Part shown: in pieces, positions 16,791 to 24,833 of the stretch
How positions within the stretch are numbered: position 1 is the first letter of the stretch
Layout: each line of letters begins with the position of its first letter
Assembly (NCBI RefSeq): GCF_002849715.1
Contig: NZ_CP018863.1
Span: 2,666,001 to 2,730,000 of the forward strand
Origin: Arthrobacter crystallopoietes
GTDB lineage: Bacteria; Actinomycetota; Actinomycetes; Actinomycetales; Micrococcaceae
Direction of reading: 5' to 3'
DNA: 64,000 nt
The notes under the pieces: model-generated
What the model was told of the DNA's origin: nothing
The model's input: the letters and a program-made list of their open reading frames with translations, nothing else
The model's database searches: none
Made by a program: the position numbers and the translations under genes

Positions 16791-18368
16791 TCACCCCGCG
16801 GGCTGGACGCCGGTGCCCGGGAGCCGGACGGTGAACTCGGTCTTTCCTCCGCTGCTGCTGACGGCGACGCGGCCGCCGTGGGATTTCACGATGGCATCCA
16901 CGATGGACAGGCCCAGGCCGTGGGTGCCGCTGCGGTCGGAGCGGGCGGTGTCCGCCCGGGTGAAGCGGGAGAAGATCTTGTCGATGAATTCCGCCGGGAT
17001 GCCGGGCCCGTCGTCGGCCACTGTCAGGACGGCGGCGCCGGGTTCGGCGGCGAGCGAAGTGACCACGGTGGTTCCGGGGCCGGTGTGTTTATGCGCGTTG
17101 GTCAGCAGGTTGATGAGGACCTGGCGCAGCTGCCCGGGGTTGGCCCGCACGGTCACGGGATCATCGGGCAACTGCAGGACCCAGCGGTGTTCGGGTGCGG
17201 CGGCACGGATGTCGCTGACGGACTCGACCACCAGCTGGGTCAGGTCGACGTCGTGCTGTTCCGCTTGGTGTCCTTCCTCCATCCTCGCCAGCAGCAGCAG
17301 GTCCTCCACGAGTGCCGTCATGCGTTTGGACTCGGACTCCACGCGGGAGATGGAGGAGCGGCCTTCCTCGCTGAGGTTCTCGGTCAGCCGGATCATTTCG
17401 GAGTAGCCGCGGATGGCGGTCAGGGGAGTGCGCAGCTCGTGGCTGGCGTCGGCGACAAACTGGCGCAGCTTGGTCTCGCTGCGGTGGCGGGCGCTGAACG
17501 CACCGGCCACGTTGTCGAGCATCAGGTTGAAGGCATGCCCCAGCCGTCCCACTTCGGTGGCGGGGACCGCAATTCCGGCCGGAACGCGTTCGGCCATGGC
17601 GACTTCGCCTTCGCCCAGCGGCAACCGGGAGACGCGGGTGGCCACGCCGGAGAGTTGCTCCAGCGGGCGCAGGGTGCGGCGGATAATCAGCGTGCCCAGC
17701 AGCGCCGCCGCGGCCAGGCCGGCCGCGGAAACCACCGTCATGGTCCGGGTCAGGGAGGCGAGGGTTTCCTCCTTGGCTAGCAGCGGCAGGCCGGTAACGA
17801 TGGTGTACTCGCGTTCCGGGTTGTAGGTCGCCACCAGCCGGTAGTCGCCCACCGAGAGGGTGCGGTCAACCGGCGGAACGTCCAGGGCCAGGTCGTCGAG
17901 GATCTGCTCATCCGCCTCGGTCAGCTCCTGCCTGCCGCCGTCGGGGGTAAAGATGCCGGCGCCGCGGACCCCGCGGTCGCCGATGCGGGCGTTCAGCGTT
18001 CCCGCCCGGGTGCCTGGTCCGGCCAGCGGATCCGCAGCATTCTCCGCAAGCTGGCCGCCGCCGTCGTTCTCTTCGTCTTCGTCATGGTGGTCTTCATCGT
18101 CCGGGTCCCGGCGGAACTCTTCCTGCGACCGGTTGGCCCGGGCCGAGGCCTGCGCCAGTTGCTCGTCCAGCTGGCCGGTCAGGAAGGAGGTCATCGCGGC
18201 GTGCGCGGAGAGGCCGACGGCGAGGCAGATCGCGGCCAGCAGCGCCAACGTGATCAGGACCAGCTTGGTGCGCAGCTGCCAGTTGCGGAATGGGGCCCAG
18301 CCGCCGCTGCGCCGGTGGCCGGGCGCAGGCGCCGACGGCGGGCGGGAAGGCCGCTTGTCGCTCTGCAT
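16791..18368 (-). CDS. Sensor histidine kinase with acidic extracellular patch
   Basis: A 525-residue membrane histidine kinase. TM1 is about residues 35-56 and TM2 about 211-229. The extracellular sensor domain between them contains a patch at 88-102 with 11 acidic residues and two His. HAMP follows TM2, then an H-box with phosphorylatable His310 (FVADASHELRTPLTAIRGYS), N-box with Asn424 and G-box DDGPGIP at 452-458. The ATG at 18368 has GGAAGAG upstream; a TTG five codons earlier is possible. Its partner is almost certainly the divergent response regulator at 18471. The acidic patch recalls PhoQ-type cation or peptide sensing, but that is inference. Confidence 0.93.
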   Translation of the reverse strand: MQSDKRPSRPPSAPAPGHRRSGGWAPFRNWQLRTKLVLITLALLAAICLAVGLSAHAAMTSFLTGQLDEQLAQASARANRSQEEFRRDPDDEDHHDEDEENDGGGQLAENAADPLAGPGTRAGTLNARIGDRGVRGAGIFTPDGGRQELTEADEQILDDLALDVPPVDRTLSVGDYRLVATYNPEREYTIVTGLPLLAKEETLASLTRTMTVVSAAGLAAAALLGTLIIRRTLRPLEQLSGVATRVSRLPLGEGEVAMAERVPAGIAVPATEVGRLGHAFNLMLDNVAGAFSARHRSETKLRQFVADASHELRTPLTAIRGYSEMIRLTENLSEEGRSSISRVESESKRMTALVEDLLLLARMEEGHQAEQHDVDLTQLVVESVSDIRAAAPEHRWVLQLPDDPVTVRANPGQLRQVLINLLTNAHKHTGPGTTVVTSLAAEPGAAVLTVADDGPGIPAEFIDKIFSRFTRADTARSDRSGTHGLGLSIVDAIVKSHGGRVAVSSSGGKTEFTVRLPGTGVQPAG

Positions 18369-18410
18369 GGGCTTCTCTTCCAATCTGACCGACCCACTGA
18401 TGGGATGTAG

Positions 18411-18432
18411 TAACTGTAGTGGTTACTGTTGT
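18411..18432. promoter_or_regulatory. Direct repeat in divergent kinase/regulator promoter
   Basis: TAACTGTAGT and TTACTGTTGT (8 of 10 identical) occur with a 12-bp period between the two divergent genes. The overlapping AGTAAC-N7-GTTACT dyad also fits. Tandem half-sites about one helical turn apart are typical for OmpR-type regulators, so autoregulation is likely. Confidence 0.5.
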
Positions 18433-18470
18433 CTCAGTATCCGCGCAACTTGATACCAGGGGGAGTAGCC

Positions 18471-19217
18471 ATGGCCGCACAGGATCCCACCGAGCTGGTC
18501 AGCGGGCTGCCCAAACTGAGGCATCCGGACGGCAGCGCGGTCCGGGCGCTGGTGGTTGATGATGAGCCGCAGCTTTCGGACCTGGTGCGGATGGGACTGC
18601 GGATGGCCGGCTGGGACGTGCACGTGGCCCATGACGGACCGTCGGCCGTGAAAGTTGCCCGCGATGTCCGCCCGGATGTGCTGGTGCTGGACGTGATGAT
18701 GCCCGGGTTCGACGGCGTGGAGGCGCTGCTGAAGATCCGGGCTTTTTCGCCCAACGTGCCGGCTTTGTTCCTGACTGCCAAGGATGCCGTGGCCGACCGG
18801 ATCACCGGCCTGGCCGCGGGTGGGGACGACTACGTGACCAAGCCGTTCAGCATGGAGGAACTGATGCTGCGCCTGCACCGACTGGTCCAGCGCTCGGGCG
18901 TGGCGGCAGCGGCGTCGGCCGAACTGGTGGTGGGGGACCTGGTCCTGAACCTCGATACGCGCGAGGTTACCCGCGCCGGGACGGACATCCAACTCACGGC
19001 GACGGAGTTCGATCTGCTGCATTACCTGATGGACAACGCGCGCACGGTAGTCAGCAAGAGCCAGATCCTGGACCACGTGTGGAACTACGATTTCGGCGGC
19101 CAGAACAACATCGTTGAGCTCTACATTTCCTACCTGCGCAAAAAGCTCGACGCCGGCCGCTCGCCGATGATCCACACGGTCCGCGGCGTGGGCTACGTTC
19201 TCAAGCCCGCTGTTTGA
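18471..19217 (+). CDS. OmpR-family response regulator
   Basis: A 248-residue response regulator. The receiver domain runs from about residue 25 (VRALVVDDEPQLSDLV), with phospho-acceptor Asp74 in VLVLDVMMPGFDG and the conserved Lys in VTKPFS. The C-terminal winged-helix OmpR/PhoB domain contains LTATEFDLLHYLMDNAR and ends HTVRGVGYVLKP. The ATG at 18471 follows AGGGGGA. The gene is divergent from its probable kinase, whereas most such pairs are co-transcribed. Confidence 0.95.
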   Translation: MAAQDPTELVSGLPKLRHPDGSAVRALVVDDEPQLSDLVRMGLRMAGWDVHVAHDGPSAVKVARDVRPDVLVLDVMMPGFDGVEALLKIRAFSPNVPALFLTAKDAVADRITGLAAGGDDYVTKPFSMEELMLRLHRLVQRSGVAAAASAELVVGDLVLNLDTREVTRAGTDIQLTATEFDLLHYLMDNARTVVSKSQILDHVWNYDFGGQNNIVELYISYLRKKLDAGRSPMIHTVRGVGYVLKPAV

Positions 19218-19277
19218 GGGCTGGACGGAGGGAAGCAGTTCGGCCGGTCCGGCGATGGGCACCGGACCGGCAGGGCT

Positions 19278-19307
19278 GCCGGTCCGAAGGGGGCGGTTCG
19301 GACCGGC
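19278..19307. terminator. Hairpin after response regulator
   Basis: GCCGGTCCGAA and TTCGGACCGGC form a perfect 11-bp stem with an 8-nt loop, 60 bp after the regulator stop and just before the convergent small gene. Confidence 0.65.
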
Positions 19308-19318
19308 AAGAGTGATGG

Positions 19319-19567
19319 TTACCGCGGCTGGGTGATGAATGCCAGGAGATCCGGAACGACCGGCTGGATTTTCGTCACCCAGAAGTAGACGCCGCAGGCG
19401 ATCAGGCCTATGGCCACGATGGTCCAGGTGAACCACGATGATGACCAGAAATGCCAGGGGTTCCCTGCCCCGGGGGAGCCCGTAGTACCGGGGGATTGGA
19501 TGGTCCTGCTGGTCCGGCGCGTCGTGGCGATGGCTGGTGCACCGGGCTGCCGATGTTTGCTTGTCAT
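19319..19567 (-). CDS. Small membrane protein, unknown function
   Basis: An 82-residue hypothetical protein. The first 40 residues are hydrophilic, rich in Ser, Thr, Arg and Pro. One clear membrane segment follows (WTIVAIGLIACGVYFWVT, about residues 48-65) and then a short tail. There is no recognisable family. It stands alone between two hairpins. Coding potential is supported by the membrane segment and third-position GC but not by homology I can recognise. Confidence 0.5.
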   Translation of the reverse strand: MTSKHRQPGAPAIATTRRTSRTIQSPGTTGSPGAGNPWHFWSSSWFTWTIVAIGLIACGVYFWVTKIQPVVPDLLAFITQPR

Positions 19568-19653
19568 GTGTTAACGGTGGAACTAGGGCATAAGTGGGTG
19601 CTATGGCGAACCTGTGAACGGGCTGTGCCTTCGCCGTCGCCAGCCGCTGGGCT

Positions 19654-19690
19654 GCAGATGCCCTTCCCTGCCCTTGAAAAGGGCATCTGC
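19654..19690 (-). terminator. Terminator of the DUF1538/P-II/CBS/PEP-enzyme operon
   Basis: GCAGATGCCCTT and AAGGGCATCTGC form a perfect 12-bp stem with a 13-nt loop, about 60 bp beyond the stop of the minus-strand PEP-synthase-like gene. Confidence 0.65.
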
Positions 19691-19711
19691 TGCCCATTCG
19701 ATGGCGGGGGA

Positions 19712-19744
19712 TTGAGGAGGAGTTGAGGAGGGATTGAGGAGGCG
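19712..19744. repeat. Three tandem 11-bp purine-rich units
   Basis: TTGAGGAGGAG, TTGAGGAGGGA and TTGAGGAGGCG follow one another immediately downstream of the PEP-enzyme stop codon. The first nine bases are identical in all three. No coding role is apparent. Confidence 0.75.
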
Positions 19745-19751
19745 CGGGGGA

Positions 19752-22541
19752 TCAGGTCTGGATACTGATGGTGCCCGCTGCGCCGTCGACCGTGATGGTG
19801 TCGCCGGTGGTGATGCGGGTGGTGGCATCGGGAACGCCGACGACGGCGGGGATCCCGTACTCACGTGCGACGACGGCGCCGTGTGAAATGGGGCCGCCCA
19901 TCTCCATGACTAGGGCGCCGGCGGTCAGGAACAGCGGGGTCCAGCCGGGATCGGTGGACGGGGCGACGAGGATTTCGCCGGGCTCCAGGTGGGCGCCCGC
20001 CGGGTCCAGGATGACTCGCGCCTTGCCGGTCACGGTGCCTGCCGAGGCGGGTGCTCCGGTGAGCGTGCCGGGCGGAAGGTGCGTTGCCGCCGTCGTTGTT
20101 GCGGAAGCGTGGCCCATGGCGGCCTCGACGTCCGTGCCGTCGGAGAGGAGGAGGCGGGGGATGCGGCGGCGGCGCAGTTCGCGGTTGTAGGTGCGGCGGC
20201 GTTCGGCGGCGAGTTCGTTCAGGTCCGCGCCGCGCAAGCCCACGCGGGCTTCGGCGAGGTCCAGGAAGAAGATGTCCTCGGGGCTGGCGATCCGGCCCTC
20301 GTCTGCCAGCACCGTTCCCACCCGCTTGAGCTGGGCGCGGAGCGCGGCGAGGGCCACGATGAGGCCGAACTTCGGGTACTCGCGCCGGCCCGCGGTGGCC
20401 CTGACCCGGCGCAGTCCGTAGGCCACGAGCCTGCCGCGGATCCTGCCTTTGGCCCGGGCGCGGTGGGTCAGCTCGGCGACCTTGGCTTCGGCGGTGGCGG
20501 CGGCACGGGCGAACTGCCGGTCCGGTGCCTGGTCCGGATCGCTCAGGCGCAGGTAGTTGGCCAGCACGTTGATGATGTGGGCCGGCTCCTCGGACCAGCG
20601 CGGGATGCCGATATCGATCTCCGCCACCGCGCGGTGGCCGTACTTGTCGAGGAACGCGGCCAGCTCGTGCTGGGCGGTCGCGGGGAGTGAACCTTCGGCA
20701 TAGCGCCGGGCGAGCTCCTGCGGGTCCTCATCCTTGAGGGCCCGAGCTGCCTCGGCGTCGTCGCGGATGATGGTGGCGGCCTGCCAGAGCTCCAGATCCA
20801 TCTGCGTGGTGACGTTGTCGGGCAGCCCGCGCAGGACCGCCTGCAGGTCGCCGGGCTGCACCAGCTGACCCAGCAGCCAGCGCACGATGCCCAGCCAGAT
20901 GTAGCCGGCGGCCGGCGGCGGAAGCTGCTTGAGCACGCCAGGCGTGATCATCCCGGCGAGCATGCGTTCGACGAAGTCCAACCGCCGGGCGGGCGTGGCC
21001 GGCTCCGGCAGTACCAGCATCCGGCGAAATTCCTGCTCGGCCCGCCTGCTGCGTTCCAGCGCGGCCGCCGGCCGGACAAGGCCGTGGAGTACCCGGGGAA
21101 TCATCGCCAGCTGCGGCACGGACTTGAGCGAGCCTCTTAGTGATCCTCGCAGCGCCCCCTTGAGCGCGCCCAGTTTTGGCCTGCTGATGATGGCGAACCG
21201 CGGATCCTCCATCAGGTACCGCAGCGCACCGACCGAGCGGGCATCGGCCGCCTTCATCGCGGCGGGGATGATTTGCCGTCCGGCCTTGCTGTGCAGCACC
21301 GGCGTCACATCGACGAAGAGCCGCAGCCCGGCCTGGCTGTAGCTGAAGGGGACCGGCGCCCCGTAGTTCCCGCCGGCCGGGCGGTAGGCGTCGGCCAGCA
21401 CCTGGAACGCGGACAGCCCCATCGGCGTCAGCGGCCGGGTGAGCCCCTGGAGCAGGCTCGCGCACAGGTAGGCGCGGGTCCCGCCGTCGCGACCCTCGCC
21501 GTCGCTCGCGTTCCCGCCGCCGCCCGCGCGGCCTGTATCCGCGGGCGCGGGCAGCGGGTACAGCGTGGTGATGGGGCGCGACTGCACCAGGTGGATTGCG
21601 CCGTCGGGCCCGATGGCCCACTCCAGATCCTGCGGTTCGCCGAAGTGTTCCTCCGCGCGGGCGCCCAGCGTGGTCAGCGCCCGGATCTGCTCATCGGTCA
21701 GGCACGCGTCGCCGCCGCCGGCGGGGTTGCTGCCCGGCGTCCGCTCGAGTATCCGTCCGCTGGCGGTGTCCACCACGAACTGGTCCGGATTCACCGCCCC
21801 GCTGACCACCGCCTCGCCCAGCCCGGGCGCCGCATCGATCACCGCCTCGTGCCGCCGGCCGGTGAGCGGGTTGGCCGTGAACAGCACGCCGGAAACCTCG
21901 GCGTCCACCATCGTCTGGACCACGACGGCGATGCTCACCGAACGCTGGTCGATGCCGTTATCGCTGCGGTAGGCAACCGCCCGTTCCGTCCAGAGCGAGG
22001 CCCAGCACCGGCGGACCGCATCCAGCAGCGCGTCCTCGCCGGCAACATTGAGGTAAGTGTCCTGCTGGCCGGCGAAACTGGCCTCCGGCAGGTCTTCGGC
22101 GGTGGCGGAGGAACGCACCGCCACGGCCAGCTGCCGCCCGGCGTCGTTGTTCGCGAGCTCCGCATAGGCAGCGCGGACGGCCTCGGCGATGTCCTCCGGC
22201 ATAGGCGCGGCTTCCAGCGCGACCCGCGCACGTTCCGCCATACCGGCCAACGCGGCCGCGCCTTCGGCGGAAGTGTCCCGGTTCCCACCCGCGCTTGCCC
22301 CGGCCCCCGCGGCTGTCTCGAGCTCCGCGAGGATCGCATCCAGGCCCACTTCCGCCGCGACCCGCTGGTACGCCGTCGTCGTAATACAGAATCCGTCCGG
22401 CACCGGCAAGCCCGCGGCGATGAGCCCGCCGAGGTTCGCGGCCTTCCCGCCCACCCAGGCGAGCATCCCGCCGTCGAGCTTTGCCAGCGGGAGGACGGTT
22501 CCGGGCCGGTCCAGCAGGTGCCGTGCCGTGCTGTTCATCAT
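19752..22541 (-). CDS. PEP synthase / rifampin phosphotransferase-like enzyme
   Basis: A 929-residue protein with the PPDK N-terminal ATP-grasp domain (about residues 20-330, with WVGGKAANLGGLIAAGLPVP and VAVRSSATAEDLPEASFAGQ) and a C-terminal swivelling phosphohistidine domain (about 845-925). The phosphohistidine site is His887 in GGPISHGAVVAREYGIP. The middle 400 residues are the variable acceptor part. PEP synthase and rifampin phosphotransferase (Rph) share this order, and length fits neither perfectly. AGGAG precedes the tandem ATGs at 22541/22538. It is last in an operon with DUF1538, P-II-like and CBS genes, so it may have a regulatory or energy-linked role. Rifampin resistance cannot be claimed from sequence. 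Confidence 0.85.
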   Translation of the reverse strand: MMNSTARHLLDRPGTVLPLAKLDGGMLAWVGGKAANLGGLIAAGLPVPDGFCITTTAYQRVAAEVGLDAILAELETAAGAGASAGGNRDTSAEGAAALAGMAERARVALEAAPMPEDIAEAVRAAYAELANNDAGRQLAVAVRSSATAEDLPEASFAGQQDTYLNVAGEDALLDAVRRCWASLWTERAVAYRSDNGIDQRSVSIAVVVQTMVDAEVSGVLFTANPLTGRRHEAVIDAAPGLGEAVVSGAVNPDQFVVDTASGRILERTPGSNPAGGGDACLTDEQIRALTTLGARAEEHFGEPQDLEWAIGPDGAIHLVQSRPITTLYPLPAPADTGRAGGGGNASDGEGRDGGTRAYLCASLLQGLTRPLTPMGLSAFQVLADAYRPAGGNYGAPVPFSYSQAGLRLFVDVTPVLHSKAGRQIIPAAMKAADARSVGALRYLMEDPRFAIISRPKLGALKGALRGSLRGSLKSVPQLAMIPRVLHGLVRPAAALERSRRAEQEFRRMLVLPEPATPARRLDFVERMLAGMITPGVLKQLPPPAAGYIWLGIVRWLLGQLVQPGDLQAVLRGLPDNVTTQMDLELWQAATIIRDDAEAARALKDEDPQELARRYAEGSLPATAQHELAAFLDKYGHRAVAEIDIGIPRWSEEPAHIINVLANYLRLSDPDQAPDRQFARAAATAEAKVAELTHRARAKGRIRGRLVAYGLRRVRATAGRREYPKFGLIVALAALRAQLKRVGTVLADEGRIASPEDIFFLDLAEARVGLRGADLNELAAERRRTYNRELRRRRIPRLLLSDGTDVEAAMGHASATTTAATHLPPGTLTGAPASAGTVTGKARVILDPAGAHLEPGEILVAPSTDPGWTPLFLTAGALVMEMGGPISHGAVVAREYGIPAVVGVPDATTRITTGDTITVDGAAGTISIQT

Positions 22542-22551
22542 TCGGGCTCCT

Positions 22552-22581
22552 CTAAATCAGATCGTCCTAAATCAGATCGTC
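22552..22581. repeat. Perfect 15-bp tandem duplication over a stop codon
   Basis: CTAAATCAGATCGTC occurs twice head to tail. One copy encodes the last four residues (DDLI) and stop of the CBS protein; the second lies in the spacer just before the ribosome binding site of the PEP-enzyme gene. Confidence 0.9.
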
Positions 22582-22956
22582 CATCAGCCGGGCGAGGATG
22601 TCGTTCATGGCCAGCAGGCCGATCAGCTTGTTGCCCTCCACCACCACCATCCGGTTGAGGTGGTAGCGGCTCATCAGCGCGGCGGCCTGGTGCACGGAGA
22701 GGTCCTCGCCCACGGTAATCACCGGTTTCGACGCGGCGTCGTACACGTTGAGCAGGTCCACATCGCCTTCCTCGGCGACCACGGTGCGCAGCAGCTCGTT
22801 GTAGGTCAGCAGCCCCCAGGCATCGTGCGGGTGCTGGCGTTCCACCACAAGGCTTTTCACCTGGCGGGTTTTCATCACCGACAGCGCATCGCGCAGGGTG
22901 CTGAACGGGGAGATGGTGACGATGTTGCGCACCATGACGTCCTTGACGGTCAGCAT
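22567..22956 (-). CDS. CBS-domain pair protein
   Basis: A 129-residue stand-alone Bateman module made of two CBS motifs. The first spans about residues 5-60 (VKDVMVRNIVTISPFSTLRD), the second about 70-127 (KPVITVGEDLSVHQAAALMS, ending GLLAMNDILARL). Such modules bind adenosine nucleotides and regulate partner proteins. AGGAGGAACCAC precedes the ATG. The gene lies 33 bp after the P-II-like gene and 25 bp before the PEP-enzyme gene, so all are likely co-transcribed. The partner is probably the DUF1538 transporter or the PEP enzyme. Confidence 0.92.
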   Translation of the reverse strand: MLTVKDVMVRNIVTISPFSTLRDALSVMKTRQVKSLVVERQHPHDAWGLLTYNELLRTVVAEEGDVDLLNVYDAASKPVITVGEDLSVHQAAALMSRYHLNRMVVVEGNKLIGLLAMNDILARLMDDLI

Positions 22957-22989
22957 GTGGTTCCTCCTGTGATCTCGTGTCCTCTAACA

Positions 22990-23340
22990 TCATGTGTCTT
23001 CATGGCGCATGTGCTCCTCGAATTTGGCTACTTGGCGCAGGTCGATCCCGGTCAGGTGCTCGATGGGAATGCTGAAGGCGAGGCCGCGGGAGTTGCCGTC
23101 GTTGACCAGGATGGTGTGCAGTTCCTTCAGGATCGAGGTGGACAGGTGCGAGCCCACCACCATCAGCAGCACGGACTGCGAGCCCTCGAACGTCAGCCCG
23201 AAGAACGTCCGCTTGGACTCCCCGCCGATGCCTTTGCCCGGCAGGATGGTCACACCCGTGGCGCCGGCGCGCTGGGCGTGTTCGATGACCCGGTCCTCCA
23301 GATGGTCCGGGGCGATCACGACGACGGCGGTGAATTTCAT
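22990..23340 (-). CDS. P-II-like signalling protein
   Basis: A 116-residue protein of the P-II (GlnB-like) fold. It shows the ferredoxin-like start MKFTAVVVIAPDHLEDRVIE and a nucleotide-binding loop GATGVTILPGKGIGG. The T-loop region is short and lacks the uridylylated Tyr of canonical GlnB. It overlaps the DUF1538 stop by four bases (ATGA), so translation is coupled. P-II-like proteins paired with transporters usually bind adenine nucleotides and gate transport. The context strongly suggests control of the DUF1538 protein rather than nitrogen metabolism. A much longer open frame covering this region is spurious. Confidence 0.88.
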   Translation of the reverse strand: MKFTAVVVIAPDHLEDRVIEHAQRAGATGVTILPGKGIGGESKRTFFGLTFEGSQSVLLMVVGSHLSTSILKELHTILVNDGNSRGLAFSIPIEHLTGIDLRQVAKFEEHMRHEDT

Positions 23341-24815
23341 GACGTTTCCTTCCGCAGGGTGGGAATTCTTTCCAGGAGCATGGCGTAGAGCAGGACGGAG
23401 ATGATCGGGAAAATGGACGCGAAGGCGATAAGCCCGAAGCCGTCCATCAGGGCATCGCGGCCCTCCAGTGCGGTCGCCAGCCCGATGCCCAGGGCGGTCA
23501 CGAGCGGGACGGTGACTTCCGACGTCGTGACTCCGCCGAGGTCGAAGGCGAGGGCGACAATGTATTTGGGCGCCAGGAAAACCAGGACAACGACGACGCC
23601 GTAGGACGCCATGACGTAGTAGTGGAATGGCCCGCCGACAAGGATGCGGTAGACGCCCAGCGTGATGCCGGCGGCCACCCCGACGGCGACGACGATGCGG
23701 ATGGCGGAGCCGTTGAGCCTGCCGCGCGAGGCGTCCTCGGCCTGATTGCCTATCGCCACCAGCGCCGGTTCGGCCATGGTGGTGGCGAAGCCGATCAGCA
23801 AGGCGAACAGCAGGATAAGCGCCGGCACGTCGCGCTCGATCAGTTGCTCCGCCATCTGCGTGCCGATGGGGAAGAGCCCGATTTTGAGCCCGACGACGAA
23901 GGCGTAGAGGCCCACCAGGACCATGACGAAGCCGACCAGCACGCGCACCGGGTGGGCGATCTTGTGCTTGAGCACCAGGTAGTGGAAGAACAGGACCACC
24001 AGCACGATCGGCAGCACATCGCGCACGGTCTCCGCGAGCCCGAGGGCGAAGTCCGCCGCCCAATGGCCGGACCCGGCTCCGGGTGCGGCGGCAACGGCTC
24101 CGGTGTTGCCGAAGGTGTAGACCCAGACCCCGTATAGCTGCACACCGATTATCGGTACCATCACGCATAGTGCCACCAGGCCGAACCCATCAGCCAGCAC
24201 GCTGCGCCCCCGGATCGAGTTGGCCAGGCCCAGGCCGATGGCGGCGATCATCGGCACGGTCACGATGTTGGTGGTGACGCCGCCGGAGTCGTAGGCGAGG
24301 CCGACAATCTCCTGCGGCGCGATGAAGGTGGTCGCCAGGGCCAGCGCGTAGCCGCCGATCAGCAGCCGGTGGACCGGCCAGCCCCGCAGGATGCGCAGCA
24401 GCCCCAGGACCAGGACAAGACCCACGGATACCGCGACGACCACGCGCAGCGTCAGCCCGTTGATCCGGCCGTCGCTGACAATCTCGGCCTGTTCGGCGAC
24501 GGCGATCAGCGCGGGCTCGGCGACGGCGGCGGCAAACCCGATGGCGAAGCCGAAGGCCAGCAGCGGCCCCAGCGCACCGCGGCGGGTGAACTGGTTGGCG
24601 ATGTTCTTGCCCACCGGAAAGACACTGAGGTCCAGGCCCTGCAGGAACATCGCGATGCCCACGCCCACAATCAGCAGCCCGACCACCAGCTGCAGGGGAT
24701 CTTCGGGCAGCCCGCGGAAGACCACCAGTTGGAACACCGCGACCACCGCAACAATAGGCAGGAGGTTCCTCATCGCCTTCAGGAATTCGCGGGCGAAGCC
24801 GGTGAGGTGTTCCAT
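23337..24815 (-). CDS. DUF1538 membrane protein (UmpA-UmpB-like fusion; cation/proton antiporter candidate)
   Basis: A 492-residue, roughly 12-span membrane protein made of two repeated DUF1538 halves. Each half contains the same block: FAIGFAAAVAEPALIAVAEQ followed by a GRINGLTLRVVVAVSVG-like segment in the first, and LLIGFATTMAEPALVAIGNQ with GRLNGSAIRIVVAVGVA in the second. Two separate DUF1538 proteins, UmpA and UmpB, have been described as a Na+/K+/H+ antiporter; here the halves are fused. That function is known for family members and inferred here. No strong ribosome binding site precedes the ATG at 24815. P-II-like and CBS genes follow. Confidence 0.85.
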   Translation of the reverse strand: MEHLTGFAREFLKAMRNLLPIVAVVAVFQLVVFRGLPEDPLQLVVGLLIVGVGIAMFLQGLDLSVFPVGKNIANQFTRRGALGPLLAFGFAIGFAAAVAEPALIAVAEQAEIVSDGRINGLTLRVVVAVSVGLVLVLGLLRILRGWPVHRLLIGGYALALATTFIAPQEIVGLAYDSGGVTTNIVTVPMIAAIGLGLANSIRGRSVLADGFGLVALCVMVPIIGVQLYGVWVYTFGNTGAVAAAPGAGSGHWAADFALGLAETVRDVLPIVLVVLFFHYLVLKHKIAHPVRVLVGFVMVLVGLYAFVVGLKIGLFPIGTQMAEQLIERDVPALILLFALLIGFATTMAEPALVAIGNQAEDASRGRLNGSAIRIVVAVGVAAGITLGVYRILVGGPFHYYVMASYGVVVVLVFLAPKYIVALAFDLGGVTTSEVTVPLVTALGIGLATALEGRDALMDGFGLIAFASIFPIISVLLYAMLLERIPTLRKETS

Positions 24816-24833
24816 CTCGTCGAGGGGACTTGC

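Noticed and set aside
19752..22541. Rifampin resistance gene rph
   Set aside because: Domain order fits both Rph and PEP synthase; the acceptor domain could not be assigned by eye, and operon context argues for another role.
22990..24168. Long frame joining the P-II gene to Arg-rich sequence
   Set aside because: Only the last 116 residues are protein-like; the rest is an out-of-frame shadow of the DUF1538 gene.
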